From the NCBI GenBank assembly GCA_045126215.1, contig JBGVOD010000019.1, positions 1-41,200 on the forward strand: DNA of 41,200 nt. Direction: 5' to 3'. Each line of letters begins with the position of its first letter. Positions within the stretch are counted from its first letter, which is position 1. Origin of the DNA: SVEL01 sp045126215 (GTDB taxonomy: Bacteria > Bacillota > Clostridia > Lachnospirales > Lachnospiraceae). Below the pieces are notes generated by a model. That model had not been told where the DNA came from. It searched no databases and was given only the letters and a program-made list of their open reading frames with translations. A program made the translations under genes and the position numbers. Below, one piece after another: positions 1 to 7,664 of this stretch.

Positions 1-130
1 ACATTGTAACGTGTGCAATACTACCTCTAATATCCTGCTTATAAAACTTCTGGTCAAATGATAATGATTCATTAAAATTGTGTACCAACTGATTTTCTTC
101 TTTTGTGAAGCGACCGCCCCAAAGTTTCAT
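1..130 (-). CDS. argH: Argininosuccinate lyase, N-terminal end (partial, runs off the window)
   Basis: Only the first 43 codons lie in the window. The minus strand reads MKLWGGRFTKEENQL, then a stretch containing FNESLSFDQ and DIRGSIAHV, which is the characteristic start of argininosuccinate lyase (last step of arginine synthesis: argininosuccinate to arginine plus fumarate). The start is the ATG at 130-128, preceded by a GGAGG ribosome binding site at about 135-139. It has its own promoter just upstream (179-207), so it is probably not cotranscribed with the metal transporter that ends at 223. No argG is seen upstream. The identification rests on a short but distinctive N-terminus. Confidence 0.9.
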   Translation of the reverse strand, partial: MKLWGGRFTKEENQLVHNFNESLSFDQKFYKQDIRGSIAHVTM

Positions 131-178
131 ATTTCCTCCAATCAGGCATAAAGCCTTATATCTCATATTTCGGTTCAC

Positions 179-207
179 ATTATATCAAATTGATGTTTTA
201 TTGTAAA
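179..207 (-). promoter_or_regulatory. Predicted sigma-A promoter of argH
   Basis: On the minus strand TTTACA (202-207) is followed by a 17-base spacer and TATAAT (179-184), a near-consensus sigma-A promoter. The start site would fall near 172, leaving a leader of about 40 bases before the argH ATG. The leader contains a small AGGC/GCCT hairpin. No arginine operator was recognised. Confidence 0.75.
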
Positions 208-222
208 GCTTGCTACAACATA

Positions 223-1053
223 CTATATTTTCTCACGTATTTTCCTTATAAGTGAAACTATTATAAACATAACAAGATTTACAACTACTATACTTGCTCC
301 ACTTGGTATTTCAAGCATAAATGATGCAACCATACCTATAAAGTAGCTGACCATTGATATAATTACAGCAAGTATCAAAACAACATTAAATTTCTTTGCA
401 ACTCTCATAGATGTAATAGCAGGGAAAACTATCAAGCTTGATATAAGCAATGTTCCCATTATTCTCATTCCAATTACAATTGTAAGTGCAGTTAATACCG
501 CCAATAATGTTTTAAAAATTTCAACCTTTATACCAGTGGCTTTTGCAAAATTTTCATCAAATGTAATAGCAAATATATAATGATAGAAAAACATAAATGC
601 TAATAATATTATTATACCTACAACAATATAAAGGACTGCATCTTCCTTATTTATCGCAAGTATGCTGCCAAACATATAGCTGTTTAAATCGATATTTGAC
701 CCACCTTCAAGTGTATTTATAATTATACCAATTGCAACTGAACTACTTGAAACAAGACCAATTGCAGCATCTCCTTTAACCTTGCTGTTCTCACTTATCC
801 TAAGTAACAGATAAGCCGCTACCATAACAACAGGAATTGCAATATATAATGGTGCCTGATTAAATGCAAGTGCGATAGCCATTGCTCCAAAACTAACATG
901 ACTTAGGCCATCCCCTATCATTGAATATCTCTTTAATACAAGTACCACACCTAAAACAGACGAACATAATGCTACAAGTCCACCTATAAAAAGTGCTCTG
1001 ACCATAAAGGAATAAGAAAACATCTTCAAAAACTCGTCAATAAATCCAGCCAT
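223..1053 (-). CDS. Metal ABC transporter permease, ABC-3 (ZnuB/TroC) family
   Basis: A 276-residue integral membrane protein with about eight hydrophobic segments and a conserved ABC-3 permease motif (GLSHVSFG, about residues 48-55). Members form the membrane channel for high-affinity Zn2+, Mn2+ or Fe2+ import together with an ATPase and a lipoprotein receptor. The start ATG at 1053-1051 shares bases with the stop of the upstream ATPase gene (TAATG), with AAAGGAG upstream, so the two are translationally coupled. No substrate-binding protein gene is adjacent, so the metal cannot be assigned from context; zinc or manganese is most likely. Confidence 0.9.
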   Translation of the reverse strand: MAGFIDEFLKMFSYSFMVRALFIGGLVALCSSVLGVVLVLKRYSMIGDGLSHVSFGAMAIALAFNQAPLYIAIPVVMVAAYLLLRISENSKVKGDAAIGLVSSSSVAIGIIINTLEGGSNIDLNSYMFGSILAINKEDAVLYIVVGIIILLAFMFFYHYIFAITFDENFAKATGIKVEIFKTLLAVLTALTIVIGMRIMGTLLISSLIVFPAITSMRVAKKFNVVLILAVIISMVSYFIGMVASFMLEIPSGASIVVVNLVMFIIVSLIRKIREKI

Positions 1054-1778
1054 TATTTCTTTACTCCTTTCGAATGTTTTTCACACATACACTCCTCTGT
1101 GCAACCACCACTCTTTTTGTACTCAGCAATATTTCCAAAGAAATATTTATATTTATGCATATGTAAAACTTTATTTGAATATTTTAAAGCATTCTCAACA
1201 TCATGTGTAATCATAATAATTGTAATACCCATTTCTTTATTGAGTTTTTCAATAATATTATAGAAATCACGGCATGCAATCGGATCAAGTCCTGTAATAG
1301 GCTCATCTAAAAAAATAATCTTGTCAGTAGCGCACAGAGCTCTTGCAAGAAGTACTCTCTGTCTCTGTCCTCCTGACAATTCTTGAAACGATATATTTGC
1401 AAGGTCTTTTATACCAAGCTTGTCCATATTCTCTAATGCCTGTTTTTTATATTTCTTTTGATATATAGGAAGTATTCCCTTTTTTGTAAGGAATCCCGAA
1501 ATTACAACCTCAAAACATGATGCAGGAAAGTCTGACTGTAATGTACTCTGTTGCGACAAATATCCAATATTATTACGCTTTAGTCCATCTCCAAAGATTA
1601 CTTCGCCCTTTCTAATAGGTATAATTCCAAGTATTCCTTTTAGCAACGAACTTTTACCAGTCCCATTTTCACCAATTATACTAACATAATCGCCTGCCTC
1701 TACTTCCATATCAAAGTCTTCAACTACATTAACTTTCTCATATGCAATTGTAAGGTTTTTACATGTAAGCTGCGCCAT
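1053..1778 (-). CDS. Metal ABC transporter ATP-binding protein (ZnuC-like)
   Basis: A 241-residue ABC ATPase that powers the neighbouring ABC-3 permease. Walker A is GENGTGKSS, the signature is LSGGQRQRV and Walker B is IIFLDEP, followed by the switch histidine in ITHD. The reading frame is open upstream to 1829, but the Met at 1778 (MAQLTCKN) is preceded by GGAGG five to seven bases away and matches the normal family start, so it is chosen. The C-terminal tail is unusual, with GGCTEECMCEKH giving three Cys and one His close together, possibly a metal-binding or sensing appendage. Stop and permease start overlap by one base. The substrate metal is not proven. Confidence 0.9.
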   Translation of the reverse strand: MAQLTCKNLTIAYEKVNVVEDFDMEVEAGDYVSIIGENGTGKSSLLKGILGIIPIRKGEVIFGDGLKRNNIGYLSQQSTLQSDFPASCFEVVISGFLTKKGILPIYQKKYKKQALENMDKLGIKDLANISFQELSGGQRQRVLLARALCATDKIIFLDEPITGLDPIACRDFYNIIEKLNKEMGITIIMITHDVENALKYSNKVLHMHKYKYFFGNIAEYKKSGGCTEECMCEKHSKGVKK

Positions 1779-1887
1779 AATGTTCCTCCAGATAATTCTT
1801 TGTTTCAAGACTCGTTTTTTCGCATTCAACCTGTTACTTCACTCACAAGTGTCATGCACCAAATCATAAAAGCACAAATATTCTTAT

Positions 1888-1893
1888 ATTATA
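1888..1893 (-). promoter_or_regulatory. Possible -10 box upstream of the metal ABC operon
   Basis: TATAAT occurs on the minus strand about 110 bases upstream of the ATPase start. The matching -35 region is not consensus. No Zur, MntR or Fur palindrome was recognised in 1779-1936. Confidence 0.4.
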
Positions 1894-1936
1894 CCACAAA
1901 CTTGCATTTTTTTATATGCTAAAATATATTTTTATA

Positions 1937-2554
1937 TCATAGGCTCTTTCTTTTTCTAAAAAACACAACAGTTCCACCAATAAGCAATACAACTCCTCCT
2001 ATTGTTGCAATGAATGCCACTTTGTTTGCATACCATCTTACAAAGAAATTTTCTGATACTGTTACTACTTTTGTAAAGCTTATTACATTACCTGATTTAT
2101 TATCTTCTTCGTCATCGCTGTTGATTGAGTTTCCTGCCATATCTTCCACTTCAAAGCGAATGCTCTGGTTCATTCCCTCATCTATTGTAAAGACTCCTTC
2201 ATATTTTGTTACATTTTCAAATTCATCTACCTTTTGCACAAGCTTACTGTTTACATATACTCTGACTTCTTTTACAGAAATAGAATCAAAGACTTCATAT
2301 GTTACATCTATCTTATCAGCGTTAAATGAATTCTCACTTAGACCAATTACCTTTACAAGCTTTGGTTTTGTGGTATCTACTGAAAATCTTATTTCATGGC
2401 TGTCGTATGAAATATTCTCTGAATAATTTCCGGCTGCGTCTTGTGTTGACACTGTTATGGCATATACTCCGTCCAGTTTGAAATTATCCTTTGATATTAC
2501 ATATGTGTGCTGATACCATCCTGATTCTCCTACGGATTCATTCTCTGTTCTCTC
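1937..2554 (-). pseudogene. Orphan C-terminal part of an Ig-like, membrane-anchored surface protein
   Basis: The frame is open from directly after a TAG at 2557-2555 down to the stop at 1937, giving about 205 residues. It starts mid-domain: the residues around ESGWYQHTY, DGVYAITV and DAAGN look like the second half of a bacterial Ig-like repeat. A further Ig-like domain follows, then a C-terminal transmembrane helix (about VAFIATIGGVVLLIGGTVVF) and a basic tail RKRKSL, a typical wall or membrane anchor. No ATG with a ribosome binding site precedes the domain; a GTG at 2452 is the first candidate start and cuts the domain. I read it as the remnant of a larger gene whose 5' part was lost. A functional short anchor protein, or readthrough of the TAG, cannot be excluded. 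Confidence 0.7.
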
Positions 2555-3411
2555 CTATGTTAAATCTAAATCTTCTCCGTTACATATAACAATCGTTGCA
2601 AGGGTACTGTTTATTTCTACATGAAACTTAAAAATAATATATATTGTTTCATAATCGTTTCCGTCTGTATAATACCCATATCTATATATCATACCCTTAT
2701 TTCCAGCATCGTCACCATAAACTTTAATTGCATCTCCATATATCGCGGTAATATCTTCAAGTTTTGTCTTTTCAAACTCTATTTCATTATTAAACAAGTT
2801 TTTTTGTATTACTGCTCGTGAATAATAATTTATACTATAAGCATCAAACTGTGGTTCTTGCTGCTTTAACTCCATATAAGTCTTTGGAACAGCTCTCGTC
2901 TCTTTTGCTAATTCATTTGTCACATAATTTCTAAACTTGCCTGTCATCCACAGCTCCTCAAGTATCACTCCATCCCTACCTCGTGGTGCTGCTGTGGTGG
3001 TTTCCTCTGTAGGCTGTGTCGTCTGTGGCTGTGGGGTCGTAGTCTGTACTGGCTCTTTGGTTGTTTCGCTTACCTGTGCTGCTGTAGTGTGACTTTCACC
3101 ACTTGTTGCAGGAACCTGATTCGTTGTTACCTCCTGTGAAGCTGTCTCTTCTACTGTGGTTTCTTCCTCTGTAGTCTCCTCACTTGTTTCTTCAACAGTT
3201 GTAGTCTCTGACTTCGTGGTTTCTTTATCTTTTACTGTAGTTTCCTGTTTCGTTGTAACCACTGCTTCCTTTTTTGTCTCAGGTTCTTCCTCACTGCCTC
3301 CACTTGCTAAAATCACAACTGTTGCAACCGCGACCACTACTAAAGCCGATGCGGCTGCTACTATTATCTTATTTTTTTAATAAATTCGTAAATGATGCTA
3401 TTCTTTCCCAT
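2555..3411 (-). pseudogene. Riboswitch-controlled surface protein, frameshifted at an A7 tract
   Basis: An ATG at 3411-3409 with AAAGGA upstream opens MGKNSIIYEFIKK, but this frame stops after 15 codons. Inside the A7 run at 3378-3372, one extra A (or two fewer) would join it to the long open frame that ends at 2555. The restored product has a basic N-terminus, one hydrophobic helix (KIIVAAASALVVVAVATVVI), a stalk of about 100 residues rich in Thr, Glu, Pro and Ser (many ETT and TTEE units), then a C-terminal domain of about 140 residues beginning near GRDGVILEELW. The layout suggests an N-terminally anchored extracytoplasmic protein. The domain is not recognised. The only in-frame start, a GTG at 3337, has no ribosome binding site and lies inside the helix. 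It could be a true pseudogene, a phase-variable gene, or a base-call error. Confidence 0.7.
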
Positions 3412-3502
3412 ATGATTTCCTTTCATGTAGTTTACATTAAGTTAAACGGATATTGTCTTATCTTTGATGTATTCTTATTTATGTAATCAGACTTTTTTAA
3501 TC

Positions 3503-3537
3503 AAAAAAGGTTGCAAAAAGCAAACGTTTTTGCAACC
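3503..3537 (-). terminator. Riboswitch expression platform: intrinsic terminator
   Basis: On the minus strand a perfect 11-bp stem (GGTTGCAAAAA pairing with TTTTTGCAACC, loop of 7) is followed by six T. The first arm, GGTTGC, is also the conserved 3' end of the cyclic-di-GMP-I aptamer just upstream, so aptamer folding and terminator formation compete for it. This suggests, but does not prove, that ligand binding favours readthrough into the surface gene at 3411. Confidence 0.88.
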
Positions 3538-3605
3538 GAACTACCATAATTTGATGGCTTCTAGCTTTGCGTCCTTATATTTCTATAAGTTTGCCCCTAC
3601 ATATT
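3532..3605 (-). ncRNA. Cyclic-di-GMP-I (GEMM) riboswitch aptamer
   Basis: The minus strand shows the GEMM-I hallmarks in order: GGGGCAAAC, then a hairpin TTATA-GAAA-TATAA with the typical GAAA tetraloop, then GGACGCAAAGCTA, then a second helix (CCAT pairing with ATGG), then ATGGTAG and GGTTGC. It lies between a strong promoter (3619-3647) and a terminator sharing its 3' end, in the 5' leader of the surface-protein gene starting at 3411. The motif is well established as a c-di-GMP receptor controlling surface, motility and adhesion genes. The leader continues about 90 bases past the terminator to the ATG. Confidence 0.93.
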
Positions 3606-3618
3606 TAACTCGAGACAA

Positions 3619-3647
3619 ATTATACCAAAGCTGTAAAATATATGCAA
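3619..3647 (-). promoter_or_regulatory. Promoter driving the c-di-GMP riboswitch transcript
   Basis: TTGCAT (3642-3647), a 17-base spacer and a perfect TATAAT (3619-3624) on the minus strand. Transcription would begin about 10 bases before the aptamer. It lies just downstream of the unknown membrane gene that ends at 3701. Confidence 0.8.
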
Positions 3648-3700
3648 TATTTTATTTTAAACTTATTTTTTTATTCTAATATCTCTTTATAAACTCCTTA

Positions 3701-4927
3701 TTACTCATCCTGCATAACAATTATACAACTATCTGCTACAAGCACATCTACTATTCCATCTTTCACATTTGGATATACATATATATTGTTACCTGATGAT
3801 ACATTTTTTATCTCATATCCAACATTCAATTTTATGTTGTACATTTTTTCATCCATATCCTCAGTCTTTAAATCATCCGTAGTATTTTTTACACATTCAA
3901 TTGTTCCTTTGTAAATATTACATTTTTTTGCACTATATATTGCTTTTGCATATTCATTTTTCAAAAAATATCTGTATATACATATTGCCAAAAGAATACC
4001 ATATACTAGTATAAGAATACACACTGAAAATTTAAAAACGCCTGGTATCGCTCCAAATGATTTGGAACTAACGAAAAAAAGACAGACAATTGCGAATATA
4101 TATACGCCTAGCTCTGTAAAATCAAACACACTTTTTTTAAATTCTTTAAGCATTTCCTCTTTTCTGTATACAATTTCCTCATAAAAATCACCTTCATTAT
4201 TTTCAAAATAAAAATGCTTATATAATTTTTTTGCATAAATAGCTCTATCCACTTTATCTAATTGTATTCCACTATTATCTAATATACCAATACCAATATC
4301 TTCAAAATATGCATCTATTTCTTCTTCACTTAGTTTTAACTCCTTCATTATTTCTGCAAATTCTTTTAAATCCTCATATTTCATTTTTAAGTACCTGCTA
4401 TCAATTGTAGACACGGACATATAAATAACATTTCCCCTAATATAAGGTATTACTGCAAGAGGCTCAATTTCATTAAATGAAATAACAAAGTTTTTTCCTT
4501 TACCAATCGCATTAAAATAATAGTCTTTTCCTTTTATGTTAACAATATGACTTCCTAAACCTATGTCTGTTATATCTTCTGGTCTGACAACATAACACTT
4601 AAAATTATTCTTAAAAATATATGTTCCAAAAAAACTAATTTTGTTATATATCATTTTAGACATAAAATAATAGCCAACAATAGCCATACAGTAAAAAAAT
4701 ACAAATACCAGAATAAGAAAAATCTTATTTGCTGAGATACTATCAATGCTTATGATCCTTACAATGACATTAAGTAGTAAAAATAATGGCAATATCATAC
4801 TAAACATCGTTAAACCAGAAAACAGCAACTCTTTTCCCAGACCATCTGTTCCTTTTCCATTCTTTTCCAATAAAGCTTTTGATATATATTTCTTTTGTTT
4901 ATATGTTAATGGTAATTCAAAATTCAT
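3701..4927 (-). CDS. Unknown membrane protein with two TM-pair modules
   Basis: I do not recognise this 408-residue protein. A pair of transmembrane helices lies at about residues 35-105, then a soluble beta-rich stretch and a charged helical region, then a second helix pair at about 275-325 and another soluble C-terminal domain. This looks like an internally duplicated TM-pair plus soluble-domain architecture. The N-terminus (LPLTYKQKKYISK) closely resembles that of the gene just upstream (LNYIQKKFISK), so the two are probably paralogues. The start is the ATG at 4927: AAGGGG lies about 8 bases upstream of it, inside the small open extension to 4948. It ends 54 bases before the riboswitch promoter. 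Confidence 0.75.
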   Translation of the reverse strand: MNFELPLTYKQKKYISKALLEKNGKGTDGLGKELLFSGLTMFSMILPLFLLLNVIVRIISIDSISANKIFLILVFVFFYCMAIVGYYFMSKMIYNKISFFGTYIFKNNFKCYVVRPEDITDIGLGSHIVNIKGKDYYFNAIGKGKNFVISFNEIEPLAVIPYIRGNVIYMSVSTIDSRYLKMKYEDLKEFAEIMKELKLSEEEIDAYFEDIGIGILDNSGIQLDKVDRAIYAKKLYKHFYFENNEGDFYEEIVYRKEEMLKEFKKSVFDFTELGVYIFAIVCLFFVSSKSFGAIPGVFKFSVCILILVYGILLAICIYRYFLKNEYAKAIYSAKKCNIYKGTIECVKNTTDDLKTEDMDEKMYNIKLNVGYEIKNVSSGNNIYVYPNVKDGIVDVLVADSCIIVMQDE

Positions 4928-4988
4928 TTTTATTCCCCTTTTTTGCATTCATCTTATGACCAAAATCATCATATTATCTTACTTCAAA

Positions 4989-5603
4989 TCATAAATACTT
5001 ACTAACTAGTGTAGAATCTGTTAATGTCAATGCAATTTCATATCTTGTATCAAGAAACTCAATTACAAGCAGTCGATTCTTACAACGTAATAATTCATCT
5101 ATCGTATTTCCAACCAGATTACATGATTTATATCTTCTCCCCCTTAATTCATACTCAATATATCTTTTCCTGCTGTCATTATCTTTAACCACTTTAATAC
5201 TATCATCATTAACTAATGTAAACGTTGTAGCAGTACTAACATTCATAAATATTTCATTATCCAAAGAAGGTTCAAAAATCCTTCTATGTACACATCTTCT
5301 ATATATAATAGTCAAAACAAGCAACATCCCCACTGCTATAATGGTTTTAATAAAAACGTAGTTTTTTGAAAACATATCATTTATTTTTTTTATTAATCCA
5401 ACATTTAAAAAACTCATAAATGGTATCTTATCTGATAAAGCACTTGGCAAAATAAATACAAATATAAAACCAAAAATCATTAAATATAATGTTGTTATTA
5501 TCATATATAGCACTATATTGATTTCATCTGTATCTGCACTTTTTTTTATTTTTTTACTTATAAATTTTTTTTGTATGTAATTTAACTCTATCTTTTCTTC
5601 CAT
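4989..5603 (-). CDS. Unknown two-helix membrane protein, paralogue of the next gene
   Basis: A 204-residue protein of no recognised family. The N-terminal IELNYIQKKFISKKIKK matches the start of its downstream neighbour. Two transmembrane helices lie at about residues 30-52 and 84-101, followed by a C-terminal soluble domain of about 100 residues with alternating hydrophobic strands. It is therefore like one half of the larger neighbour. AGGGAG lies seven bases upstream of the ATG. The 61-base gap to the next gene has no terminator, so the pair is probably cotranscribed. The presence of an upstream TATAAT (5650-5655) suggests a nearby start site. Confidence 0.72.
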   Translation of the reverse strand: MEEKIELNYIQKKFISKKIKKSADTDEINIVLYMIITTLYLMIFGFIFVFILPSALSDKIPFMSFLNVGLIKKINDMFSKNYVFIKTIIAVGMLLVLTIIYRRCVHRRIFEPSLDNEIFMNVSTATTFTLVNDDSIKVVKDNDSRKRYIEYELRGRRYKSCNLVGNTIDELLRCKNRLLVIEFLDTRYEIALTLTDSTLVSKYL

Positions 5604-5673
5604 ATTTTACTCCCTGTATTGTAAATATTTTTATTGTTATTGCAAGAGGATTATACCATAGCTCATAAGAACA

Positions 5674-5837
5674 AAGTGGACAAGTCCACTTCAACTCCCT
5701 GAATCCCTCACTCATGAGGGACTTGGTCACTTTGGCGCGAAACGCATGTCACGAAGTGACCAATTTCCATATGCGTTTCTGTGCATCCCTGCGGAGCATT
5801 TTGCTTTATAGGAAATACTGAGTAATTTCCTATAAAG
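5674..5837. repeat. Cluster of inverted repeats with pseudoknot potential
   Basis: About 165 non-coding bases packed with inverted repeats: 5674-5691 (AAGTGGAC/GTCCACTT), 5704-5721 (TCCCTCA/TGAGGGA), a 10-bp stem 5723-5732 with 5754-5763, a 9-bp stem 5739-5747 with 5771-5779, and a perfect 13-bp stem 5804-5816 with 5825-5837. The 10-bp and 9-bp stems interleave, so they form an H-type pseudoknot in either strand. The region is richer in G+C than its surroundings. It lies between a terminator (5839-5868) and the gene starting at 5603, so it could be a long 5' leader, an independent RNA or a MITE-like repeat. No open frame is supported. Confidence 0.7.
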
Positions 5838-5838
5838 T

Positions 5839-5868
5839 AAAAAAGAAGACTATCATCAGATAGCCTTC
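5839..5868 (-). terminator. Intrinsic terminator after the small DUF4870-like gene
   Basis: The minus strand has GAAGGCTATC-TGAT-GATAGTCTTC (10-bp stem with one G-T pair) followed by six T, 22 bases after the stop of the gene ending at 5890. Confidence 0.9.
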
Positions 5869-5889
5869 TTGCAATATACTTAAATGTAA

Positions 5890-6237
5890 TTATTTAACTA
5901 TTTTAATCTTTCCTACTAATGGAAGTTCTTTTGCTTCTGTACCACAAGCATTTACAATACCCATAATAGCAAGAACTAAGAAAGCGATTGATACTAAGCT
6001 TAATAATGCAATTGCAATCCATCCGATAATTGGAATAAATGCTAAAATAATTGAAAGAATAGAAAAAGCAACACTATAAATTGCTTCAACTATAAATAAG
6101 TTTACTCCCTGTTTTGCATGGAACTGTGCATACTGAGAATCTTTAGCAGTAAATAAAGGAATCAAGCAAAGAATTCCAATATAACTAAGGATACCCATTA
6201 CCTTATTTTGTGATACGTCCTGTTCTGAAAAATTCAT
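5890..6237 (-). CDS. Small membrane protein, DUF4870/Tic20-like
   Basis: A 115-residue protein with three or four hydrophobic segments. The block SQYAQFHAKQGVNLF, the following long hydrophobic stretch and the terminal GIVNACGTEAKELPLVGKI resemble the DUF4870 family of small membrane proteins, whose function is unknown. There are two candidate Met codons. AGGAGG lies only two bases before the first (6243) but eight before the second (6237), so the second is chosen. The gene is followed by a strong terminator and preceded by a 127-base gap, so it is probably monocistronic. Confidence 0.8.
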   Translation of the reverse strand: MNFSEQDVSQNKVMGILSYIGILCLIPLFTAKDSQYAQFHAKQGVNLFIVEAIYSVAFSILSIILAFIPIIGWIAIALLSLVSIAFLVLAIMGIVNACGTEAKELPLVGKIKIVK

Positions 6238-6364
6238 TTTCATTTCCTCCTAAAATTAAATGTTTAACACGTATGGTATTCTATATTTTAAAAGATATTT
6301 TTTCTACCCCCTTTTAGAGGGGGAATGCTAATGAATTTATCCTTTTTTCGAATGAACAATATAT
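6238..6364. other. Intergenic stretch with a CCCCCT/AGGGGG inverted repeat
   Basis: A 6-bp inverted repeat (6307-6312 with 6318-6323) lies between DUF1015 and the DUF4870-like gene. Neither strand has a T-run after it, so I do not call it a terminator. It could be an operator for the gene at 6237. No clear promoter elements were found. Confidence 0.35.
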
Positions 6365-7600
6365 TTATGATAATTTATGTATAAATAATCCACTTCTAAG
6401 CTTTGGCTCAAACCATGTTGACTTAGGAGGCATAAGCATTCCGGCATCAGATACGGCAAACAACTCTGAAATTGCTGTTGGATACATAGAAAATGCTACC
6501 TTCATATCTTCATTACATCTCTTTTCAAGTTCAGCTAAACCTCTGATTCCACCGATAAAATCTATTCTCTTATCTACTCTAGGATCACCGATTCCTAATA
6601 CTGGTGTAAGAAGATTGTCCTGAAGTACTGCCACGTCAAGACCTTTAACAGGATCATTACTCTTGATATCATCATGTGCTACAAGCTTGTACCACTGACC
6701 ATCAAGGAACATACCGATTTCACCCTTATTCTCTGGTGCGAATGGTTCTGCCTCTTTTGATACATCAAACTTTTCAGCTATTGCTGCCATATATTCATCT
6801 ACAGACTTGCCATTTAAGTCTTTTACTACTCTATTGTATGGCATAATCATTAATTCTTCATCTGGGAACAATACAGAAAGGAAGTAATTAAATTCTTCTG
6901 TTCCATCATAGTTTGGATTCTCAGCTCTTCTCTTAAGACCAACTTTTACAGCTGATGCAGCTCTATGATGTCCATCAGCAATATAAATGCTTTCAATAGT
7001 TGCAAATGCACTCTTAATATCTGCTACATCTTTTGCATCGCCGATTTTGAAAACTCTGTGTCTGATTCCATCTTCTGATGTAAAATCGTATAAAGCTGTT
7101 CCTTCCTTTGTCTTATTAACAATTGTTCTAATAACATCATTTGCTCTGTATGCAAGGAATATTGGACCTGTCTGTGCATTACAGATATCAACATGGTTGA
7201 TTCTGTCTGCTTCTTTGTCTGCTCTTGTATTTTCATGTTTCATGATAACATTGTTCTGATAATCATCAATTGACGCACAAGCTACAAGACCTGTCTGAAC
7301 TCTACCATCCATGGTAAGTTCGTAAATATAGTAACATTCATCTGTATCTGTGATAAATGTACCATCTTCAATCATTCCTTCTAAAAGTTCTTTTGCCTTT
7401 GCATAAACTTTCGCATCATATGTATCTACAGAATCATCAAACTGTGTTTCTGCTCTATCTATATTTAAGAATGAAAGTTTATTATCCTTTACTACTTCAC
7501 AAGCTTCCTTTCTATTATATACATCATAAGGTAATGCTGCTACCTTTGAAGCAACATTTTCATTTGGTCTGATACAAATAAATGGTTTTACATTTGCCAT
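6365..7600 (-). CDS. DUF1015 family protein
   Basis: A 411-residue soluble protein matching the DUF1015 family, with the typical opening KPFICIRPNENVASKVAALPYDV, the HENT motif (MKHENTRADKEADR), the block YIADGHHRAASA and the late FIGGIRGLAELE region. The biochemical function is unknown. In many clostridia the family sits beside serA and serC, and here both lie 2.5-5 kb upstream in the same orientation, separated by the M18 and HPP-like genes, so a loose link to serine metabolism is inferred. The ATG at 7600 has AGGAGG eight bases upstream. The 64-base gap to the M18 gene contains no terminator. Confidence 0.9.
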   Translation of the reverse strand: MANVKPFICIRPNENVASKVAALPYDVYNRKEACEVVKDNKLSFLNIDRAETQFDDSVDTYDAKVYAKAKELLEGMIEDGTFITDTDECYYIYELTMDGRVQTGLVACASIDDYQNNVIMKHENTRADKEADRINHVDICNAQTGPIFLAYRANDVIRTIVNKTKEGTALYDFTSEDGIRHRVFKIGDAKDVADIKSAFATIESIYIADGHHRAASAVKVGLKRRAENPNYDGTEEFNYFLSVLFPDEELMIMPYNRVVKDLNGKSVDEYMAAIAEKFDVSKEAEPFAPENKGEIGMFLDGQWYKLVAHDDIKSNDPVKGLDVAVLQDNLLTPVLGIGDPRVDKRIDFIGGIRGLAELEKRCNEDMKVAFSMYPTAISELFAVSDAGMLMPPKSTWFEPKLRSGLFIHKLS

Positions 7601-7664
7601 TATTTTTCCTCCTAAATCACTTAAAACAATCTACTGTATTTACTTAATTTATAAACAATCTACA

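Noticed and set aside
2555..2557. Recoding of the TAG (for example pyrrolysine or programmed readthrough)
   Set aside because: No supporting signal is visible after the stop and other genes use TAG normally (for example at 223); a deletion or nonsense mutation is simpler.
3370..3380. Programmed -1 ribosomal frameshift at the A7 tract
   Set aside because: The zero-frame phasing (ATT AAA AAA ATA) gives a poor slippery heptamer and I see no downstream stimulatory stem; mutation or slippage in an A-run is more likely.
6307..6323. CCCCCT/AGGGGG hairpin as a terminator of DUF1015
   Set aside because: Neither strand has a T-run immediately after it and the stem is only six pairs.
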